DNA of 9,262 nt, from positions 20,688 to 29,949 of the forward strand of contig PLRZ01000643.1 in the NCBI GenBank assembly GCA_003164075.1. The letters are read 5' to 3'. The position numbers and the translations under genes are program-made. The DNA is from Bryobacterales bacterium (GTDB lineage: Bacteria; Acidobacteriota; Terriglobia; Bryobacterales; Bryobacteraceae). Below are positions 6,295 to 9,262 of this stretch, piece after piece. The notes beneath the pieces were generated by a model. The model was not told where the DNA came from. It did no database searches and saw only the letters and a list, made by a program, of their open reading frames with translations. The number at the start of each line of letters is the position of its first letter. Within the stretch, counting starts at the first letter, position 1.

Positions 6295-6651
6295 CTAAGT
6301 GCTCTTGCTTAGCCGTTTCGGTTTGCGGTATTTGAGTTTGCGTTCCAGCTTGGTGATGGCTTTGCGTGTTTTCTCGGTGAGGGTCGCCATTGCGTGGATG
6401 TCCGGGAGTCTGGCCCCTGGCTCCGCGGCTGCCATCTTCCGGAGGAATTCGAGCCCGGCTTCCGCCCGCCGCTGCTCTGCCTGTTCCAGCTTCAGGACGC
6501 GGAGTTCGAGTTCTCGCAGCCGTTTTTCGGCGTGGTCATCTTCGTTTTGCATGGCGGTGGGGTAGGTGGTTGAAAGCGCGGGGCCTTTTTCCGATTTGGG
6601 CCCGCGGGGGTTATTGCCTCTGGCTTTCTTCAATGTGTTTGAGGCGGGCAT
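6295..6651 (-). CDS. hypothetical basic coiled-coil protein
   Basis: This 118-aa protein has a basic, flexible N-terminus (1-33, including NNPRGPKSEKGPALS), a predicted coiled coil at about 38-73 with heptad leucines (KRLRELELRVLKLEQAEQRR), a short loop, then a second helix ending in a very basic tail (KAITKLERKLKYRKPKRLSK, 97-116) that could bind nucleic acid or acidic membrane. The N-terminal segment loosely recalls the RGPKTPEGKA-type stretch in many short acidobacterial hypothetical proteins; that is memory, not a search. The start at 6651 is chosen because GAGGAAG lies 7-8 bases upstream. The internal ATG at 6552 has no Shine-Dalgarno. It overlaps the 3' end of the upstream gene by 41 bp in another frame, suggesting coupled translation. 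No family assigned. Confidence 0.65.
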   Translation of the reverse strand: MPASNTLKKARGNNPRGPKSEKGPALSTTYPTAMQNEDDHAEKRLRELELRVLKLEQAEQRRAEAGLEFLRKMAAAEPGARLPDIHAMATLTEKTRKAITKLERKLKYRKPKRLSKST

Positions 6652-6835
6652 CTAGCACTTCCTCGACGCGGTGGAGTTCGGCGCGCCATAGGTCGCGCAT
6701 GTCGTCGAAGCGCTTGTTGATGGCGTTTTCGAAGGCTGCTATCCGCGCGTTAATGAGTGTGCTGAATAGCATCAGCATGATGGCGTTGGAGACGATCGGA
6801 ACTCCGATCGCGAGGTAGAGCTGTGTGTCTGTCAT
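6611..6835 (-). CDS. small membrane-anchored coiled-coil protein
   Basis: This 74-aa protein has one N-terminal transmembrane segment (about 6-28, LYLAIGVPIVSNAIMLMLFS) followed by a charged amphipathic helix (about 30-72, with FENAINKRFDDMRDLW and RVEEVLDARLKHIEE) that probably forms a coiled coil facing the cytoplasm. The layout is like small holin-associated or membrane-tether proteins found beside phage-like genes, but no family is assigned. The start at 6835 is chosen because the protein-like composition begins there. Upstream in-frame sequence to 7015 is Pro/Arg-rich and crosses a strong hairpin. The nearest Shine-Dalgarno, AAAGGAG, is about 12 bases from the ATG, which is long. It is the first gene of the minus-strand cassette and overlaps the next one by 41 bp. 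Confidence 0.65.
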   Translation of the reverse strand: MTDTQLYLAIGVPIVSNAIMLMLFSTLINARIAAFENAINKRFDDMRDLWRAELHRVEEVLDARLKHIEESQRQ

Positions 6836-6889
6836 TCCCGGCTTGGCTCCTTTGGTCGGGTGTGGCCTTGGTCTGATTGTCTCACTGTG

Positions 6890-6925
6890 TGGGGGGTTCA
6901 GGCTGCTGTGCTCCTGAACCCCCCA
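6890..6925. repeat. strong 13-bp-stem inverted repeat
   Basis: TGGGGGGTTCAGG (6890-6902) and CCTGAACCCCCCA (6913-6925) are perfect complements around a 10-nt loop. No U-tract follows on either strand, so it is not a canonical intrinsic terminator. It lies 55 bp upstream of the first cassette gene and about 290 bp upstream of lysS, so it could be a leader hairpin, a protein-binding site or a transcription roadblock between divergent units. Confidence 0.7.
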
Positions 6926-7159
6926 TGGGCTGCTACGGGCGCGGGTAGCCCCGCTTGGCCACTTCGGCGTCGGATCTGGTGCGTCCGGTGCTGTGAATCG
7001 TGCTGCCAGGCGCACACCTTCGCTTTCCGGGTTGCCTGTGGGGGTTTGGGTGTGGCAGGATGGTACCGCAACACCGCCTTAGGTTGCGCTCCGCGTGCCG
7101 CTTTTCTCCGGCCAAAGAGTTCGAGCGGACGGGGAGAATTCTCACTGCCGGGCGGTGCC

Positions 7160-7213
7160 CGGTCTCCTATAGCGGAAATCGGCGATAATAACGGTTTCCA
7201 TTATAGGAGACCG
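7160..7213 (+). promoter_or_regulatory. long hairpin burying the lysS Shine-Dalgarno
   Basis: CGGTCTCCTATA (7160-7171) and TATAGGAGACCG (7202-7213) are perfect complements. The pairing continues inward (GGAAATCG, 7174-7181, with CGGTTTCC, 7192-7199) to give about 22 stacked positions with one C-A mismatch and two G-U wobbles, closing on a 10-nt loop, GCGATAATAA. AGGAG (7205-7209), the ribosome-binding site six bases before the TTG at 7216, lies wholly inside the stem. In RNA this would hold back ribosome binding, which suggests translational control of lysS. The loop's GATAAT could instead be a -10 element, in which case the palindrome would act as a DNA operator. Confidence 0.65.
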
Positions 7214-7215
7214 AA

Positions 7216-8721
7216 TTGTCGCTGGAAGATGAGTTACTCAAGCAGCGCCTGTCCCGCATTCGCGAGATCGAGGCCCTGGGATATCGCCCCTATGGCGGCC
7301 GGTACGAGTTCACCCACACCGTGCCGCAGATCCTGGCGGATTACGGCCCCAAGACGGCCGAAGAGTTGGCGCCCCAGGTGCGCGTCCGCGTCGCCGGACG
7401 CCTGATGGCCATCCGCCACATGGGAAAGGCCGGCTTCGCGCATCTCCAGCAGAACGGTGAGCGCCTGCAGTTTTACGTCAAGAAAGACGCCGTCGGCGAG
7501 CGCGATTTCCAGCTTTTCAAGATGCTCGATATCGGCGACATCCTCGGCGTGGAGGGCTATCTTTTCCGCACCCGCACGGGCGAATTGAGCATCCACGCCG
7601 AAAAGCTGGAGTTCCTCTCCAAGACGCTGCTTTCCATGCCCGAGAAGTGGCACGGCCTGGAAGACGTGGAAATCCGCTACCGCCAGCGCTACCTCGACCT
7701 CATCGCCAATCCCGACGTGCGCAAAGTCTTTGTCACCCGCGCGCGCATCGTGTCGTCCCTGCGCCGGCAGCTTGAGGCCAAGGGCTTCATCGAAGTGGAG
7801 ACGCCCATGATGCAGCCGCTTTATGGCGGCGCCGCCGCGCGTCCCTTCGTGACCCACCACAACACTCTCGATATCGACCTCTACCTGCGCATCGCGCCCG
7901 AGCTTTACCTCAAGCGCCTGGTGGTGGGAGGGCTGGAGCGGGTCTTCGAGATCAACCGCAACTTCCGCAATGAGGGGCTCTCCAAGAATCACAACCCCGA
8001 GTTCACCATGCTGGAGTTCTACCAGGCCTACACCGATTTTCAAGGCCTGATGGACCTTACCGGCGAACTGCTGGCGCAGGTGGCGATCGACGCCAATGGC
8101 GGCACCACCGCGGAGTTTGAAGGCCAGACGCTCGATTTCGCCCACTTCGAGCGCTACACCATGCGCGAAGCGGTGGTGCGTTTCTGGGAAGGCGACGGCA
8201 CGCCCACCCTGGAAGACGTCGCCAATCCCGAATGGCTGCACGCGCACTCCGGCAAGGCCACGCCCGGCGAAGCGCTCGCCGAGCTGTTCGAGACCCACGC
8301 CGAACGCAAGCTGATCCAGCCCACCTTCGTGTACGATTACCCCGTGGAGACCTCGCCGCTTTCCAAGCAGAAGCCCGGCGACCCCACGCTGGTGGACCGC
8401 TTCGAGATCTTCGCCGCCGGCATGGAGATCGGCAACGCCTTCACCGAGCTCAACGACCCGCAGGAGCAGCGCCGCCGTTTCGAAATGCAGCTCGCCATGC
8501 GGGAGCGCGGCGATGAAGAGGCTCATCAGATGGATGGGGACTACGTCCGCGCACTTGCCTACGGCATGCCGCCCGCCGGAGGGGAAGGCATCGGCATCGA
8601 CCGCCTGACCATGATCCTGACCAATTCGCGTTCCATCCGCGACGTGATTCTGTTCCCGCTGTTGCGGCCCGAAGGCCCCATCGAGCTGATCGGCCTCATG
8701 CGCGAACTCGACAAACTGTGA
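7216..8721 (+). CDS. lysS: lysine--tRNA ligase, class II
   Basis: LysS charges tRNA-Lys with lysine in the cytosol, using ATP. The 501-aa product is full length. An N-terminal OB-fold anticodon-binding domain (about 55-135, [20 protein letters not shown]) precedes the class II catalytic core: motif 1 around FIEVETPMM (191-199), motif 2 at [20 protein letters not shown] (244-263), and motif 3 at [11 protein letters not shown] (458-468), with the family-typical [12 protein letters not shown] after it. The start is a TTG at 7216, six bases after AGGAG; no better start fits, and the N-terminus [12 protein letters not shown] suits the family. Its ribosome-binding site is inside a long hairpin (7160-7213). 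The stop overlaps the start of the next gene (GTGA), so the two are co-transcribed and probably coupled. Codon use is strongly GC3-biased. Confidence 0.97.
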   Translation: MSLEDELLKQRLSRIREIEALGYRPYGGRYEFTHTVPQILADYGPKTAEELAPQVRVRVAGRLMAIRHMGKAGFAHLQQNGERLQFYVKKDAVGERDFQLFKMLDIGDILGVEGYLFRTRTGELSIHAEKLEFLSKTLLSMPEKWHGLEDVEIRYRQRYLDLIANPDVRKVFVTRARIVSSLRRQLEAKGFIEVETPMMQPLYGGAAARPFVTHHNTLDIDLYLRIAPELYLKRLVVGGLERVFEINRNFRNEGLSKNHNPEFTMLEFYQAYTDFQGLMDLTGELLAQVAIDANGGTTAEFEGQTLDFAHFERYTMREAVVRFWEGDGTPTLEDVANPEWLHAHSGKATPGEALAELFETHAERKLIQPTFVYDYPVETSPLSKQKPGDPTLVDRFEIFAAGMEIGNAFTELNDPQEQRRRFEMQLAMRERGDEEAHQMDGDYVRALAYGMPPAGGEGIGIDRLTMILTNSRSIRDVILFPLLRPEGPIELIGLMRELDKL

Positions 8722-9262
8722 AGACCTTCGAGCTGTTCATCGCCAGCCGCTACCTGCGGGCCCGCCGCAAGCACACGGTGGTGTCGGTGATCACGGTCAT
8801 CTCGGTGCTCGGGGTGGCGGCCGGCGTGATGGCGCTGGTCATCGCCATGGCGGTGACCACGGGCTTCCGCAATACGCTGCAGCGCAGTCTGCTGGGGGCC
8901 ATGGCGCACATCAACGTGGTGCCCAAAGTCCCCGGCGAAGGGATCGAAGATTGGCGCTCGCTGATGGCGCTCCTGCGCAAGGCTCCGCACGTGGCCGGAG
9001 CTGCGCCGGCGCTTTACAGCCCGGTCCTCATGGCCGGCGCCGTCAATTCCAAACCCGGAGTGCTGAAGGGTATCGACGTCGATTCCGAACTGGCCATCAG
9101 CGCAACGCTGCGCAGCTTGAAGGAAGGTTCGCTGGAGCCGCTTCGCGATCCCACCGCCAAACCTCCGGGCATTCTGCTCGGCAAACAACTGGTGGGCGAC
9201 ACGGGAATCCGGGTCAACAACCGCATCTGGGTGCTCTCTCCCGAAGGCGGAGAAATGAACCC
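8718..9262 (+). CDS. LolC/LolE-type lipoprotein-releasing ABC permease (3' partial)
   Basis: The frame starts at GTG 8718, overlaps the lysS stop by four bases and runs open off the right edge (181 codons seen). It opens with [20 protein letters not shown], the N-terminal signature of LolC/LolE permeases, then a transmembrane segment (about 21-46, [20 protein letters not shown] onward) and [20 protein letters not shown] leading into the periplasmic MacB-like domain (about 55 onward, with [20 protein letters not shown] and [12 protein letters not shown]). With the ATPase LolD such proteins release lipoproteins from the inner membrane for transport to the outer membrane. LolC and LolE, or a single combined LolF-type protein, cannot be told apart from this fragment. 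Codon use matches lysS. The family is clear. Confidence 0.88.
   Translation, partial: MKTFELFIASRYLRARRKHTVVSVITVISVLGVAAGVMALVIAMAVTTGFRNTLQRSLLGAMAHINVVPKVPGEGIEDWRSLMALLRKAPHVAGAAPALYSPVLMAGAVNSKPGVLKGIDVDSELAISATLRSLKEGSLEPLRDPTAKPPGILLGKQLVGDTGIRVNNRIWVLSPEGGEMN

Larger units (their letters stand above)
6836..7215. other. 380-bp divergent intergenic region, cassette to lysS
   Basis: No gene is supported; the open frames here are Arg/Pro/Cys-rich and lack start signals. It must hold the promoter of the cassette (-) and of lysS (+). Structures seen are a 13-bp-stem hairpin at 6890-6925, a shorter GGGCT/AGCCC repeat just after it, a T-box-like sequence at 7057-7070, a TTTT run after a GC-rich stretch at 7102-7105, and the long hairpin at 7160-7213 that contains the lysS ribosome-binding site. 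Confidence 0.5.

Noticed and set aside
6050..7194. Shared 12-mer ATCGGCGATAAT at 6053-6064 and 7178-7189 as a possible dispersed repeat or common promoter element
   Set aside because: A 12-mer match is expected by chance in 9 kb, the flanks match only partly, and no suitable -35 precedes either copy.
7234..8526. 430-codon minus-strand open frame opposite lysS
   Set aside because: It lies entirely within lysS, whose motifs 1-3 are intact, and is a typical high-GC antisense shadow.

Overview
The window is about 9.3 kb of high-GC bacterial chromosome. The hemL and lysS-lolC genes, strong GC3 bias in the core genes, frequent TTG/GTG starts and REP-like palindromes suggest a soil-type Acidobacteriota (Solibacter/Bryobacter-like). 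That assignment is an inference from style, not from a marker gene.

Layout. (a) 1-2757: a geranylgeranyl-reductase-family FAD oxidoreductase cut by the left edge (+), a 166-codon membrane protein of unknown function (+), and a second, complete member of the same oxidoreductase family facing them (-). Codon use loosens abruptly at about base 570, inside the first oxidoreductase, and stays loose to about base 3040, so this stretch looks imported or recombined. (b) 3043-4308: hemL, glutamate-1-semialdehyde aminomutase, a heme biosynthesis gene with core-genome codon use. (c) 4379-4520: a 142-bp REPIN-like element, two REP-type palindromes in inverted orientation with a 12-bp perfect terminal inverted repeat. 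(d) 4584-6835: a minus-strand cassette of five small unrecognised genes: a membrane/coiled-coil protein, a coiled-coil protein, a beta-rich protein, a Gly/Ser-rich protein whose C-terminus resembles phage tail components, and a small acidic protein. They are tightly packed or overlapping, except for a 365-bp gap holding a minus-strand terminator and a chain of hairpins. (e) 6836-7215: a 380-bp intergenic region with no gene, holding a 13-bp-stem hairpin, a partial T-box-like motif and a long hairpin that buries the lysS Shine-Dalgarno. (f) 7216-9262: lysS (class II lysyl-tRNA synthetase), overlapped by the start of a LolC/E-type lipoprotein-release permease that runs off the right edge.

hemL, lysS and the permease are housekeeping functions. 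The accessory parts are the oxidoreductase/membrane island and the five-gene minus-strand cassette. The cassette is the best candidate for something undescribed, and its function cannot be read from the sequence alone. No tRNA, rRNA, CRISPR array, transposase or integrase was seen.
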